DNA of 64,000 nt from WJMD01 sp964596015 (GTDB lineage: Bacteria; Joyebacterota; Joyebacteria; Joyebacterales; Joyebacteraceae): NCBI GenBank assembly GCA_964596015.1, contig CAZQSB010000012.1:1-64000 (forward strand). The letters run 5' to 3'. The notes under the pieces are model-generated. The model saw only the letters and a program-made list of their open reading frames with translations, did no database searches and had not been told where the DNA came from. Both the position numbers and the translations under genes were made by a program. Every line of letters begins with the position of its first letter. Position 1 is the stretch's first letter. Positions 49,486 to 56,951 of this stretch are shown here, piece by piece.

Positions 49486-49503
49486 GCCATTCGCGCACAT
49501 AAT
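49475..49503 (+). promoter_or_regulatory. sigma-70 promoter of the arsR-type operon
   Basis: TTGCAT (49475-49480), 17-base spacer, CATAAT (49498-49503). The arsR ATG at 49511 is only eight bases past the -10, which would make the message nearly leaderless. Confidence 0.6.
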
Positions 49504-49510
49504 CTGGAGC

Positions 49511-49834
49511 ATGGCAGACCGAGAGCAGTCCGAGTTCGACTTCAGACAGGACGCCGGGGTGCTGAAGGCCCTCGCCAGCGAGCCGCGCCTGAAGATCGTG
49601 GCGCGCCTGGCCCGGGGGCCCGAGTGCGTGTGTGAGCTGGCGGAGCTTCTGGGAAGCGACCAGTCGACCGTGTCGCGCCATCTGGGCGTGCTTCGCGCGG
49701 CGGGCATCATCGACGGCCGCCGGGACGGCCAGCACGTCTTCTACAGACTCAGTGCGCCGTGCGTTCTCTCGTTCCTTGAGTGCGCGGCCAGGGTACGACA
49801 GGAAGGAGCGTCCACCTCTGAACCCGCGGATTGA
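49511..49834 (+). CDS. ArsR-family winged-helix metal-sensing repressor
   Basis: 107 residues. Winged helix with LKALASEPRLKIVARLARGP, ECVCELAELLGSDQSTVSRH (the ECVCEL metal-binding motif of ArsR alpha-3 sites) and LGVLRAAGIIDGRRDGQHVF YRL. The CxC in ECVC suggests thiol binding of As(III), Sb(III), Cd or a similar soft metal. No other Met codes near the start, so the ATG at 49511 is used although the promoter leaves almost no leader. It overlaps the permease gene by about 17 bases and should repress it. Confidence 0.92.
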   Translation: MADREQSEFDFRQDAGVLKALASEPRLKIVARLARGPECVCELAELLGSDQSTVSRHLGVLRAAGIIDGRRDGQHVFYRLSAPCVLSFLECAARVRQEGASTSEPAD

Positions 49835-51119
49835 TCTCAAGGCGTTCGCTCTCATCGTCGCGCTCTTCCTCATCTTCTACTTCGTGCCGTTCGATGCCCC
49901 ACCGGTGGAGAACGCGATCTTCGAGGCCCTCGCTCTCGTGCAGTGGTACGCGAGGGAGCACATGCTCTTCGGCCTGCTCCCGGCCTTCTTCCTCGCCGGG
50001 GCCATCAGCGCGTTCGTGTCGAAGGCCGCCGTGATGAAGTACCTGGGCGCGAGGGCCCATCGCTTCGTCGCCTACGCCGTGGCCTCCGTCTCGGGCTCCG
50101 TTCTCGCCGTGTGCAGCTGCACCATTCTCCCGCTCTTCGCCAGCATCTACTCGCGCGGCGCGGGCCTCGGGCCCGCCACGACGTTCCTCTACTCGGGCCC
50201 CGCCATCAATGTACTGGCCATCATCCTGACGGCCCGCGTCCTCGGAGCGAGGATCGGCATCGCGCGGGCCCTCGGCGCCGTGGGCTTCAGCATCGTCATC
50301 GGCCTCCTGATGCATCTCTTCTTCAGGAAGGACGAAGCGGCCCGGGCCGAAAAGGCGATGCAGGTTCCTGAGCCGGTCTCGGAGCGGCCCGCGTGGAAGT
50401 CGCTCGTGACCTTCGCGGCGATGGTCGCGGTGCTTGCTTTCGCGAACTGGGAGGCGCCCGCCTCAGAAACCGGCTTCTGGCAAGTGGTCTACTCGGTCAA
50501 GTGGCCCCTCGCGGGGGGCGCGGCCGCTCTGCTCGGCCTTCTGCTGGTCAGGTGGTTCGGCGTGCGGGCATGGCTCGCCGGCCTCGTGGGCGTCGTGGTG
50601 CTGGTTCTCTCGTTCATCTCGCCGGGAAGGCCGCTCGTTCCTTTTCTCGCAGGCGTCGGCGGACTCATCCTCGTCGCCGGAACGGGGACGGACGAGACCA
50701 GATCTTGGATGGAGGGCACGTGGGGCTTCGCGCGGCAGATCCTGCCGCTGCTTCTCGTCGGCATCGTGGTGGTCGGAGCGCTGCTCGGCCGGCCCGGACA
50801 CGATGGGCTCATTCCGGCGCGCTGGATCGACATGTTCGTCGGCGGAAACTCCGTCCGCTCGAACCTGGTCGCCGCGCTCGCCGGTGGGCTGATGTACTTC
50901 TGCACTCTGACCGAGGTCCCCGTGGTGCAGGGCCTCATGGGAGCCGGCATGGGCGAGGGCCCGGCGCTGGCGTTCCTCCTGGCGGGTCCGGCGGTGTCGC
51001 TGCCCAACGTGCTCATCATGCACAGCGTGGTGGGCACCAGGAAGACGGCCGTCTATCTGACGCTCGTCGTCACGCTGGCCACGGCGACGGGTGTCCTCTT
51101 CGGTCTGTCGGGGGCATGA
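49818..51119 (+). CDS. ArsP/SO_0444-type permease (metal or metalloid efflux)
   Basis: About 433 residues, ten or more membrane helices. The signature AVCSCTILPLFASIYSRGAG L has the paired Cys (CSC) of the PF03773 permease family, and a second copy-like segment TLTEVPVVQGLMGAGMGEGP lies late. Expected role is export of arsenite, organoarsenicals or divalent metals under control of the adjacent ArsR. The start is unusual: there is no ATG or GTG near the expected place. AAGGAG at 49803-49808 points to the CTG at 49818 or ATT at 49830; a TTG at 49776 is a further option. The gene begins inside the end of arsR. Confidence 0.85.
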   Translation: MNPRIDLKAFALIVALFLIFYFVPFDAPPVENAIFEALALVQWYAREHMLFGLLPAFFLAGAISAFVSKAAVMKYLGARAHRFVAYAVASVSGSVLAVCSCTILPLFASIYSRGAGLGPATTFLYSGPAINVLAIILTARVLGARIGIARALGAVGFSIVIGLLMHLFFRKDEAARAEKAMQVPEPVSERPAWKSLVTFAAMVAVLAFANWEAPASETGFWQVVYSVKWPLAGGAAALLGLLLVRWFGVRAWLAGLVGVVVLVLSFISPGRPLVPFLAGVGGLILVAGTGTDETRSWMEGTWGFARQILPLLLVGIVVVGALLGRPGHDGLIPARWIDMFVGGNSVRSNLVAALAGGLMYFCTLTEVPVVQGLMGAGMGEGPALAFLLAGPAVSLPNVLIMHSVVGTRKTAVYLTLVVTLATATGVLFGLSGA

Positions 51120-51172
51120 CAGGGCGGGGCCTCAGGGCATTGGTCCGGGGACGTGACCGAACGGGCGCGGCC

Positions 51173-52027
51173 TCAGGGCGACGGTCTGACAAGGCAATCG
51201 CCGACCGTCGCGCCGACATCGCGGGCTATCACCGGGCATTTCACGCGAAGAAGAAACACGACCTCCCTTCCCGCTCCGCTCAGCGTCTCGTAGTTCCCCT
51301 GACCCTTGGCGATGACACAATCAGCCTGGTGGAAGCGCTCGAGAAACTCCTCCCCTGCCTGTCCGATGAGCGTTCCCGGCGCGTCGCCTCCGCTGTCCAT
51401 GATCTCGGCGACCGCATCGATGCCGGCTGCCACGGCGTCCGCTCTGGTCGCATCGTTGATGACGGGGCGCCCCCGGACCGCGTACGTGAGCCGGTCGGCC
51501 GGGATCTCCGCAAGCAGGACACGGTCGAACACCGTCTCCCCGGCGTTGTCGCCGATGTAGAGAACGTCGTCCCCCGAACCGCAGAGCTCTCTCAGTCGCT
51601 CGAGCCCGACCGGGTCGAGCGGCGCGCGAAGCGCGTCCTCGAGCGAAGACCGGAGGTCGTCGACCCGGAGGTCTGGGTGTGAGCCGAGGTCGATGATGTT
51701 GCCGGCGATCGCGACCCGAACGGCTGTCTCGAAGCGGTCCCGGCTCTCGTCCACGAGCCCCTGGAGCTCGGGGAGGATCTCGAGAGCGGCGTCCGTGAAG
51801 GACCGCTTGATCGCAGCGTAGGGGTCATCGTTACCGGTGACGCGGCGCACGATGGCGTGGATGACGCGGCCCATCTCAGGCGGGGTTCGGGAGAGATCGA
51901 GCGACGCCACGCGCGAGGCGACGTCACGCAAGACGGCCTCGTGAAGGGCCGGATCCGGCGTCGCCATCCGCGCGGCCCGCAGCGCCTGGTCCATGAAGCA
52001 CGGGACGCACTCGAGATACGTGCGCAT
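51173..52027 (-). CDS. DUF89 (ARMT1-like) family damage-control phosphatase
   Basis: 284 residues. N-terminal MRTYLECVPCFMDQALRAAR with a CxxC typical of prokaryotic DUF89, then VAGNIIDLGSH-like IAGNIIDLGSHPD, the metal-site YIGDNAGETVFDRVLL, RGRPVINDATRADAVAAGID and VIAKGQGNYETLSG. These Asp/Asn residues bind Mn or Ni. The family hydrolyses damaged or excess sugar phosphates. AGGAGGAGCC before the ATG gives a firm start. It is convergent with the permease gene and separated from the Ada-like gene by a hairpin-rich stretch. Confidence 0.9.
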   Translation of the reverse strand: MRTYLECVPCFMDQALRAARMATPDPALHEAVLRDVASRVASLDLSRTPPEMGRVIHAIVRRVTGNDDPYAAIKRSFTDAALEILPELQGLVDESRDRFETAVRVAIAGNIIDLGSHPDLRVDDLRSSLEDALRAPLDPVGLERLRELCGSGDDVLYIGDNAGETVFDRVLLAEIPADRLTYAVRGRPVINDATRADAVAAGIDAVAEIMDSGGDAPGTLIGQAGEEFLERFHQADCVIAKGQGNYETLSGAGREVVFLLRVKCPVIARDVGATVGDCLVRPSP

Positions 52028-52141
52028 GGAGGCTCCTCCTCGCTTGATTGAGTGGAGCCTCAGCATACCACAGACTGAGACCGGGAGCACGAACGCTCCG
52101 GAACAAGGTCGGAACCCGAGACACGAACGCCCCGCAACACA

Positions 52142-52208
52142 ATCGACCCCCCGGAGCCGGGGGGCCGATCGACGCGCGATCGCGCGCGTGAGCCGGGCAA
52201 GCCCGGCT
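52142..52208. repeat. three consecutive hairpin-forming palindromes
   Basis: Hairpin 1: CCCCCCGG-AG-CCGGGGGG with outer ATCG/CGAT (52142-52169). Palindrome 2: CGCGCGATCGCGCG (52173-52186), perfect. Hairpin 3: AGCCGGGC-AA-GCCCGGCT (52191-52208). They lie between the stop of the Ada-like gene and the DUF89 gene, both minus, so they may terminate the first or structure the second's leader. Confidence 0.75.
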
Positions 52209-52238
52209 GCGGGGTCCGTTTGTGTGCCGCTTCGTTCG

Positions 52239-52520
52239 CTATCCAGCCATGCCGAGCATCAGGTTCGCGCGCGGCCGTCTGTCGCGTTCCTCAGGCAGCG
52301 GGTCGGGATCCGAACCATCAAGGCACCAGTCGCAGTAGTCGTAGCCCTCGTCGAACGCCTGGGCCAGCGTGTCCGGCCTGAACCCTACCGCTCTTCCGCG
52401 GTCGACGAGGTCCTGAACGAGGCAGTCCTCACACTCCTCGTGCCGACGGTCATGAACGACCCCCTGCTCGGCGTCGCCGATGAAGCGAGACCCGTTGATG
52501 TTTGTCAGGCGATGCGCCAC
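52239..52520 (-). CDS. small Ada-type/nuclease-like zinc-binding protein (putative)
   Basis: About 93 residues. The pattern GSRFIGDAEQGVVHDRRHEE C..C, then GRAVGFRPDTLAQAFDEGYD YCDWCL follows the layout of small Ada metal-binding-like modules: FxG, xxxH, C, a strand with F, then a helix with GY-x-x-C-x-x-C. Putative ligands are the His and Cys of HEECEDC and the YCDWC pair. I chose the GTG at 52520 because a G-rich site (GGGGGGGAG) is four or five bases upstream; a GTG at 52595 would be longer but lacks one. Role unknown; homologous modules occur alone and fused to nucleases. Confidence 0.5.
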   Translation of the reverse strand: MAHRLTNINGSRFIGDAEQGVVHDRRHEECEDCLVQDLVDRGRAVGFRPDTLAQAFDEGYDYCDWCLDGSDPDPLPEERDRRPRANLMLGMAG

Positions 52521-52749
52521 GTCTCTCCCCCCCAGTTCACACGTGAACAGTTGCGGTGCGTCAGCCGCAGCCGCTGACCGGACTCCCGGCGCCACCGGAG
52601 GCCCGGACGGCTACGTTGTCACAAACGCAAGCTCCGTGCCGGTTCCAGGGAGTCAAGCATTGTCTCAGCTAAGTCTATCTATATAGGGCATTTATGAGGA
52701 CCGGGGGGCTTCAGGCCGTTCCGAAATCGGCCCTGTCGGAGCACCGAAC

Positions 52750-52855
52750 CGTCGGGTTGGCCCGACAGGTTCGGTCGAGTTGAGCGGTACATTCCTGACT
52801 GTGTGCCATCAAAGGACTGTCGGGCCAACCCGACGTGTGTCGGACCGACCCGACA
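52750..52855. repeat. cluster of GTCGGG-N4-CCCGAC palindromes, including a perfect 19-bp inverted pair
   Basis: Site a CGTCGGGTTGGCCCGACAG (52750-52768) is the exact reverse complement of site b (52817-52835). Site c TGTCGGACCGACCCGACA (52838-52855) is a close relative, 20 bases from b. Site a is further framed by CCGAACC / GGTTCGG. They lie in the ~390-bp stretch between the mrp-like stop (52910) and the small Ada-like gene, which otherwise holds no gene. Sites b and c could also act as terminators of the minus-strand operon. Confidence 0.85.
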
Positions 52856-52909
52856 GATTGGGAGAAGAAAAACTTCGAGGCCCGTCGGAGGAGCAATTGC
52901 CCTCGAGAA

Positions 52910-53806
52910 TCAGCTCTTGTCCACCTCGACGAGCTCGACGAGACGCTCGACGAGCGCCTCGAACGCGGTGGCGCCCGGCGTGCCGCCGGTCAGATACTGC
53001 TCGAGTCCACCGGTGTCCCCGGCGACGACCATCGCCGGGTCGAGCGGCACGGCGCCGAGGAACGGGGCGCCGGCCTCCTCCGCGAGCGCCTTGCCGCCGC
53101 CGGCGCCGAATACGTCGCTCGTCTCGCCGCAGTGCGGGCACGCGAACCCGCTCATGTTCTCGACGACCCCGAGCACCGGGAGGTTGACCTTGCGGGAGAA
53201 CGCGATCGAGCGTCGTACGTCGCTCACGGAGAGCACCTGGGGCGTCGTGACGATGACGGAGCCGTCCGCGTTGTCGATGAGCTGCGCGACGGCAAGCGGC
53301 TCGTCTCCGGTCCCCGGCGGGGAGTCCACGATGAGGTAGTCCAGCTCGCCCCACTCGACGTCCTTCAGGAACTGCTTGATGAGGCTGTACTTCAGAGGAC
53401 CCCGCCAGATGACGGCGTCGTCGGGGCCCGTCAGCAGGAACCCGACCGACATGACGCGGACGCCTTCGTCCGTCGTCGCGGGGTTGATGGATTTTTCGGT
53501 CCCGGTCACCTGCCCTTTCTCCAGCCCGAGGAGCCTCGGCACGCTCGGCCCGTGGATGTCGACGTCCAGAAGTCCGACCCGGCGCCCGCGCGCGCCGAGA
53601 GCGACGGCGAGTCCCGCTGCGACCGTGCTCTTCCCTACACCACCCTTCCCCGACAGCACGAGGATCTTGTGATCGATCAGACAGAGCCGTCTGGCGAGCG
53701 CCTGCCTGTCAGCGTACTCCTGGTCGCTCTCGCCTTGCTGCCGGCTCTTCGCTCCGCAGGACTCGGCGGAGCAGTCCTCGCACGAACTCCTCTCCTCCGG
53801 CATCAT
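52910..53806 (-). CDS. mrp: Mrp/NBP35-family iron-sulfur carrier ATPase
   Basis: 298 residues. N-terminal Cys pair segment CEDCSAESC, then the deviant Walker A LVLSGKGGVGKSTVAAGLAV, LLDVDIHGPSVPRLLG and YLIVDSPPGTGDEPLAVAQL. A late CPHCGE in ENMSGFACPHCGETSDVFGA is the metal-cluster CxxC of Mrp. It carries and transfers iron-sulfur clusters in the cytosol. Its ATG overlaps the upstream ATPase stop (ATGATG). It is the last gene of the ORP-like operon and matches the Mrp-type subunit of that complex in Desulfovibrio. Confidence 0.9.
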   Translation of the reverse strand: MMPEERSSCEDCSAESCGAKSRQQGESDQEYADRQALARRLCLIDHKILVLSGKGGVGKSTVAAGLAVALGARGRRVGLLDVDIHGPSVPRLLGLEKGQVTGTEKSINPATTDEGVRVMSVGFLLTGPDDAVIWRGPLKYSLIKQFLKDVEWGELDYLIVDSPPGTGDEPLAVAQLIDNADGSVIVTTPQVLSVSDVRRSIAFSRKVNLPVLGVVENMSGFACPHCGETSDVFGAGGGKALAEEAGAPFLGAVPLDPAMVVAGDTGGLEQYLTGGTPGATAFEALVERLVELVEVDKS

Positions 53807-54690
53807 CCCTCCTTCGCGTACGGTCTCATCAGATCCTCGATGCGCTGCCAGAGAAGCCGCAAGGTCGCCGCGGCGGCGCCGTCCGACGATTCTACGACGC
53901 TTCTGCCCTCCAGCTGCGCCCTGGTAACGGCCCTATCGTAAGGTATGAGGCCGACAACGGGAAGGCCAACCTTGTGGCACCACTCCTCGACGCCGTGAGA
54001 GACCTCGGCGTTCAGGTCCCACCGGTTTATCGCCACGACCATCGGCGTATCGAGGGTTCTCGAGACTTCAAAGACCCTCTCCAGGTCGTGTCGCGCCGAC
54101 AGTGTCGGCTCCGTGACGGCCAGTGCGAGGTCTGCTCCGGTGAGCGAGGCGATGACGGGGCACCCGATGCCGGGCGAGCCGTCGTTCAACACGAGCGGGC
54201 TGCCGGTCCTCTCCGCCTCCGCCCGCGCCTCGCGACGGACGACCGAGACGAGCTTGCCCGAGTTCTCGGCGCCCGGTCTGAGCCGCGCGTGGACCAGAGG
54301 CCCGGCCGGCGTGTCCGAGATGAACCACTCGCCGACCTCCGCCTCCGAAAGCAGAACGGCGCCTCTCGGACAGACAATGTCGCAGACGCCGCAGCCCTCG
54401 CAGAGGTACGGGTTGACGACCGCCACCCCGTCCTGAAGCTCGACCGCCGCGAAGCGGCATCTCTCAACGCACTCTCCGCAGCCGCAGCAGATGTCCGGGG
54501 CGATGGACGCGGTACATCCGGCCGCGAACGACTCGCGCCGCCTCTCGACGGGCGAGAGCACGAGATGGAGGTCCGCGGCGTCGACATCGCAGTCGGCGAT
54601 TACCACGTTCTCGGCCAGAGCCGCGAGCGATGCGACCACGCTGGTCTTGCCGGTCCCCCCTTTTCCGCTGGTCACGGTGAGCTGCTTCAC
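53803..54690 (-). CDS. MinD-superfamily ATPase with inserted 2x[4Fe-4S] ferredoxin domain (ORP-complex type)
   Basis: 295 residues. Walker A QLTVTSGKGGTGKTSVVASL, then DCDVDAADLHLVL. A ferredoxin insert at about 63-112 has two clusters, CCGCGECVERC and CEGCGVCDIVCP. The ATPase resumes with LNDGSPGIGCPVIASLTGAD. GTG start at 54690 overlaps the next upstream ATPase (GTGA). Pairs of such proteins are a hallmark of the orange-protein operons of anaerobes, where they join the NifX-like ORP and Mrp proteins. Here the metal-cluster assembly role is inferred from those clusters. Confidence 0.9.
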   Translation of the reverse strand: MKQLTVTSGKGGTGKTSVVASLAALAENVVIADCDVDAADLHLVLSPVERRRESFAAGCTASIAPDICCGCGECVERCRFAAVELQDGVAVVNPYLCEGCGVCDIVCPRGAVLLSEAEVGEWFISDTPAGPLVHARLRPGAENSGKLVSVVRREARAEAERTGSPLVLNDGSPGIGCPVIASLTGADLALAVTEPTLSARHDLERVFEVSRTLDTPMVVAINRWDLNAEVSHGVEEWCHKVGLPVVGLIPYDRAVTRAQLEGRSVVESSDGAAAATLRLLWQRIEDLMRPYAKEG

Positions 54691-55544
54691 GAGCGACCTC
54701 CCGACTCTCCGACGCCGGTGAGAGCGGCTCTCAGTTCATCCATCGTCGCCGCGTAGTCGGGGACCGTGAGCACCGGATGCTCTCCGCCTGAGCAGAGCTC
54801 GGCGATGTGTCGCTTCTCGGGGAACGAGGCCAGTACGGCGAGCCCGGCCTTCGCCGCGGCCGCGTGACCCCGGCCCGAGCCGTCGTCCTTGTTGACGACG
54901 ACGAAGGCGGGGCGACCCAGGTCGCTCACGAGCTCCGTCGCCAGCGAGAAATCGTGAAGGCCGAACGGCGTCGGCTCGACGACCAGGAGAACCGCTTCAG
55001 CGGAAACCAGGGTCTCGACGACCGGACAGGACGTGCCCGGCGGCGCGTCGAGCACCTGCAGCGAGGCGTCCGGCGCGAGTTTGACGACCTCTCTCAGAAC
55101 GGGCATCGGCATCGCCTCCCCGACGGTCAGCAGTCCGTCGATGTGCCTGACGGGTCCCGCCGTGCCCGACCTGACGATTCCGACCTCGCGGCGCCCCTCG
55201 CTGATGGCGCCCACCGGACACACCAGGCCGCAGGCGCCGCAGGCGTGGCAGAGTTCGGGGAAGCTCAGCACGCGGTCTCGCGCGACGGCGAGGGCGCCGA
55301 ACCGACAGGCTTCGACGCACCGTCTGCACAGGGTGCAGCTCGTCTCATCGATGACGGGAACGCGCGTCGCGACCTCTGTGGTCCGGTCGATCCGGGGCTT
55401 CAGGTAGATGTGACCGTTCGGTTCCTCGACGTCGCAGTCGACGTAGGCCACGCTCTTTCCGACGGCGGCCGCCGAGAGCGCGAGGCCCGTCGCGATGGTC
55501 GTCTTCCCCGTGCCGCCCTTGCCGCTCGCCACAGCGATCCGCAC
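54687..55544 (-). CDS. second MinD-superfamily ATPase with ferredoxin insert (ORP-complex type)
   Basis: 285 residues, paralogue of the downstream gene. Walker A IAVASGKGGTGKTTIATGLA, DCDVEEPNGHIYL. Ferredoxin insert with CTLCRRCVEACRFGALAV and CHACGACGLVCPVGAI, then LDAPPGTSCPVVETLV. GTG start with GGGGGG six bases upstream; it overlaps the next gene by four bases (GTGA). The CxxCxxCxxxC spacing is intact in both clusters. In Desulfovibrio ORP operons the two ParA/ferredoxin proteins are likewise adjacent. Confidence 0.9.
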   Translation of the reverse strand: MRIAVASGKGGTGKTTIATGLALSAAAVGKSVAYVDCDVEEPNGHIYLKPRIDRTTEVATRVPVIDETSCTLCRRCVEACRFGALAVARDRVLSFPELCHACGACGLVCPVGAISEGRREVGIVRSGTAGPVRHIDGLLTVGEAMPMPVLREVVKLAPDASLQVLDAPPGTSCPVVETLVSAEAVLLVVEPTPFGLHDFSLATELVSDLGRPAFVVVNKDDGSGRGHAAAAKAGLAVLASFPEKRHIAELCSGGEHPVLTVPDYAATMDELRAALTGVGESGGRS

Positions 55545-55602
55545 GAAAGACCCCCCATTGGTACGGCGGCCGGGACCCGGGATCCCGGCCGCCCGACGAC
55601 AG

Positions 55603-55944
55603 CTACTCCGCCTCGTCGTTCTGAAGCTCCGCCAACCGGCGGCGGATCTCGTCCAGCGCCTCTTCGAGCTGCCCGGCCTGTTCCTTCAGGGCCCGCATCT
55701 CGTTCTCGGGCGTCGGCGGCGCGGGCGCGTACCCAGGCACGCCATACCGGGCCCAGCCGGGCACTCCGGTCGCGTAGTACATGTGGCGGTAGCCGCGTCC
55801 CGCGCGGCCACCCCAGCCCCGGCCGTACCATCCCCGACCGGGCACGTTCATGTAGCCCGGGACACCATGGCCGGCGCAGAAGCCGGCGCCGCGTCCCGTC
55901 ATCGGTCCCTGTCCCATCGGTCCTGTTCCGTCTCCGCGTGGCAT
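55603..55944 (-). CDS. DUF5320 family Gly/Tyr-rich protein with C-terminal coiled coil
   Basis: 113 residues. The N-terminus MPRGDGTGPMGQGPMTGRGA is the DUF5320 hallmark, followed by GFCAGHG with a Cys and His, a Gly/Arg/Tyr/Trp-rich middle, and a C-terminal Glu/Leu coiled coil (ENEMRALKEQAGQLEEALDE). DUF5320 proteins commonly sit beside NifX-like and MinD/ferredoxin genes in anaerobes. GGAGGGACGACA before the ATG is strong. The single Cys/His pair may hold a metal; function unknown. Confidence 0.85.
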   Translation of the reverse strand: MPRGDGTGPMGQGPMTGRGAGFCAGHGVPGYMNVPGRGWYGRGWGGRAGRGYRHMYYATGVPGWARYGVPGYAPAPPTPENEMRALKEQAGQLEEALDEIRRRLAELQNDEAE

Positions 55945-55960
55945 TGTCGTCCCTCCGTTT

Positions 55961-56287
55961 CTACCGCGCATTCCTCTCACGGAACGCCGCGAGCGCTTCG
56001 CGGACGCTCCCCTCAGCACCGAGTACCGTCTGGATGCCGGCGGTCGACAGCACCCGCTCCGCGTTCGGTCCCAGCCTCCCGGTCAGGACGACGTCCGCGC
56101 CCGCGTCCACGACCCGCTGCGCTGTGGTCACGCCAACTCCCGACCGGCCCTGCGCGTTCTCCGTGTTGTCGATGGTGGTCGTCTCTCCCGACTCCGTGTC
56201 GAACACGAAGAGCCACAGAGCTCGTCCGAACCTGCTGTCGACCGGGCTCGTCTCCTCCGGTCCCGTTGAGGTGATCGCTATCCTCAT
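55961..56287 (-). CDS. NifX/NifB C-terminal-like (dinitrogenase iron-molybdenum cofactor family) protein
   Basis: 108 residues. The fold signature SPVDSRFGRALWLFVFDTES, NAQGRSGVGVTTAQRVVDAG and VVLTGRLGPNAERVLSTAGI is that of the DIMC/NifX family, which includes the orange protein that binds a Cu-Mo-S cluster. ATG overlaps the preceding NifX-like stop (ATGA). The cluster-binding residues of ORP are not conserved obviously enough to claim the same metal. It is the most ORP-like member here. Confidence 0.9.
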   Translation of the reverse strand: MRIAITSTGPEETSPVDSRFGRALWLFVFDTESGETTTIDNTENAQGRSGVGVTTAQRVVDAGADVVLTGRLGPNAERVLSTAGIQTVLGAEGSVREALAAFRERNAR

Positions 56288-56685
56288 CGCTGCCCCCTTC
56301 CTCGTCCAGGCCCACGTCGTGCGCGCCTCCGCCGTCCCGCTCGCATTCCGCCTCCGCAGCCCGGAAGGCGGTATCGCGCGTCGGCCAGCGTTCCGGCCAC
56401 GTACGCTCCGGCGACCTCATCGGCCGGGCCCGTGACCCACGGAACGATGTTCGTGCCCGAAGCGGCGATCAACCTCGCCAGCTCTCCGGACACGGCCCCG
56501 CAGATCAGCACGTCGACGCCAAGTTCACGCACCGACGCCGCCGTTGCAGCGACAGAGCCGGTCGCCAGGCGCCGGATGACCCTTCGAACGGGAGCCGAGT
56601 CCTCGATCTCCACGATGAGGACTCTCTCCGCCGCGTCGAGCACGGGCGATACGTGGTCGTTCCATATGGGAATTCCGAGGCGCAT
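56284..56685 (-). CDS. NifX-like protein with Cys and basic tail, first gene of the ORP-like operon
   Basis: 133 residues. NifX-family core: MRLGIPIWNDHVSPVLDAAE, LGVDVLICGAVSGELARLIA, SGTNIVPWVTGPADEVAGAY. A C-terminal CGGG is followed by an Arg-rich tail absent from the next gene. GGAGGT is seven bases before the ATG. A sigma-54 promoter (56710-56726) ends about 25 bases upstream, so this gene leads the minus-strand operon of six. The tail could bind nucleic acid or be disordered. Confidence 0.86.
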   Translation of the reverse strand: MRLGIPIWNDHVSPVLDAAERVLIVEIEDSAPVRRVIRRLATGSVAATAASVRELGVDVLICGAVSGELARLIAASGTNIVPWVTGPADEVAGAYVAGTLADARYRLPGCGGGMRAGRRRRARRGPGRGRGQR

Positions 56686-56709
56686 CTTGAACCTCCACTC
56701 ACACAGTAC

Positions 56710-56726
56710 AGCAGAGGCCGTGCCAA
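56710..56726 (-). promoter_or_regulatory. sigma-54 promoter of the ORP-like operon
   Basis: Minus strand TTGGCACGGCCTCTGCT fits the consensus YTGGCACGRNNNTTGCW at every defined position except one (C for T at the start of the -12 block). It predicts a start near 56700, fifteen bases before the NifX-like ATG. It overlaps a palindrome CCGTGCCA-atg-TGGCACGG-type (56719-56737), and an AT-rich patch (about 56755-56780) lies upstream where a bending protein could act. Confidence 0.85.
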
Positions 56727-56951
56727 TGTGGCACGGAAGACACGGAGATAGAGCTAAACGATTGTATCACAGTAAATTACGAGGACTCCTGGAAGCGCAA
56801 CCGGGGCGCCGCATGCGGGAGAGTGAATGCAGGAGTGCACACTACGGAAGCGAATGTGGTGCAGATACGCAACCCACGTGGACAGGGAGACTCCAAGGGG
56901 AACCTCGGGCGCCGGGGGAAGACACGGGGCGTTCCGAGTGGACCGTTGCCC

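Larger units (their letters stand above)
49204..49510. other. 307-bp divergent intergenic region between DUF47-pit and arsR
   Basis: GC-rich without a gene up to about 49450, then a distinct AT-rich stretch with a sigma-70 promoter toward arsR and a palindrome plus 11-bp tandem element (see the following entries). Nothing else was recognised. Confidence 0.55.

Noticed and set aside
52750..52855. CRISPR or attachment site
   Set aside because: Palindromes differ in orientation and spacing, and there is no integrase or cas gene; a regulatory or REP-like origin is more likely.
56755..56780. IHF site upstream of the sigma-54 promoter
   Set aside because: The AT-rich patch is there, but it misses too many bases of the IHF consensus to be named.
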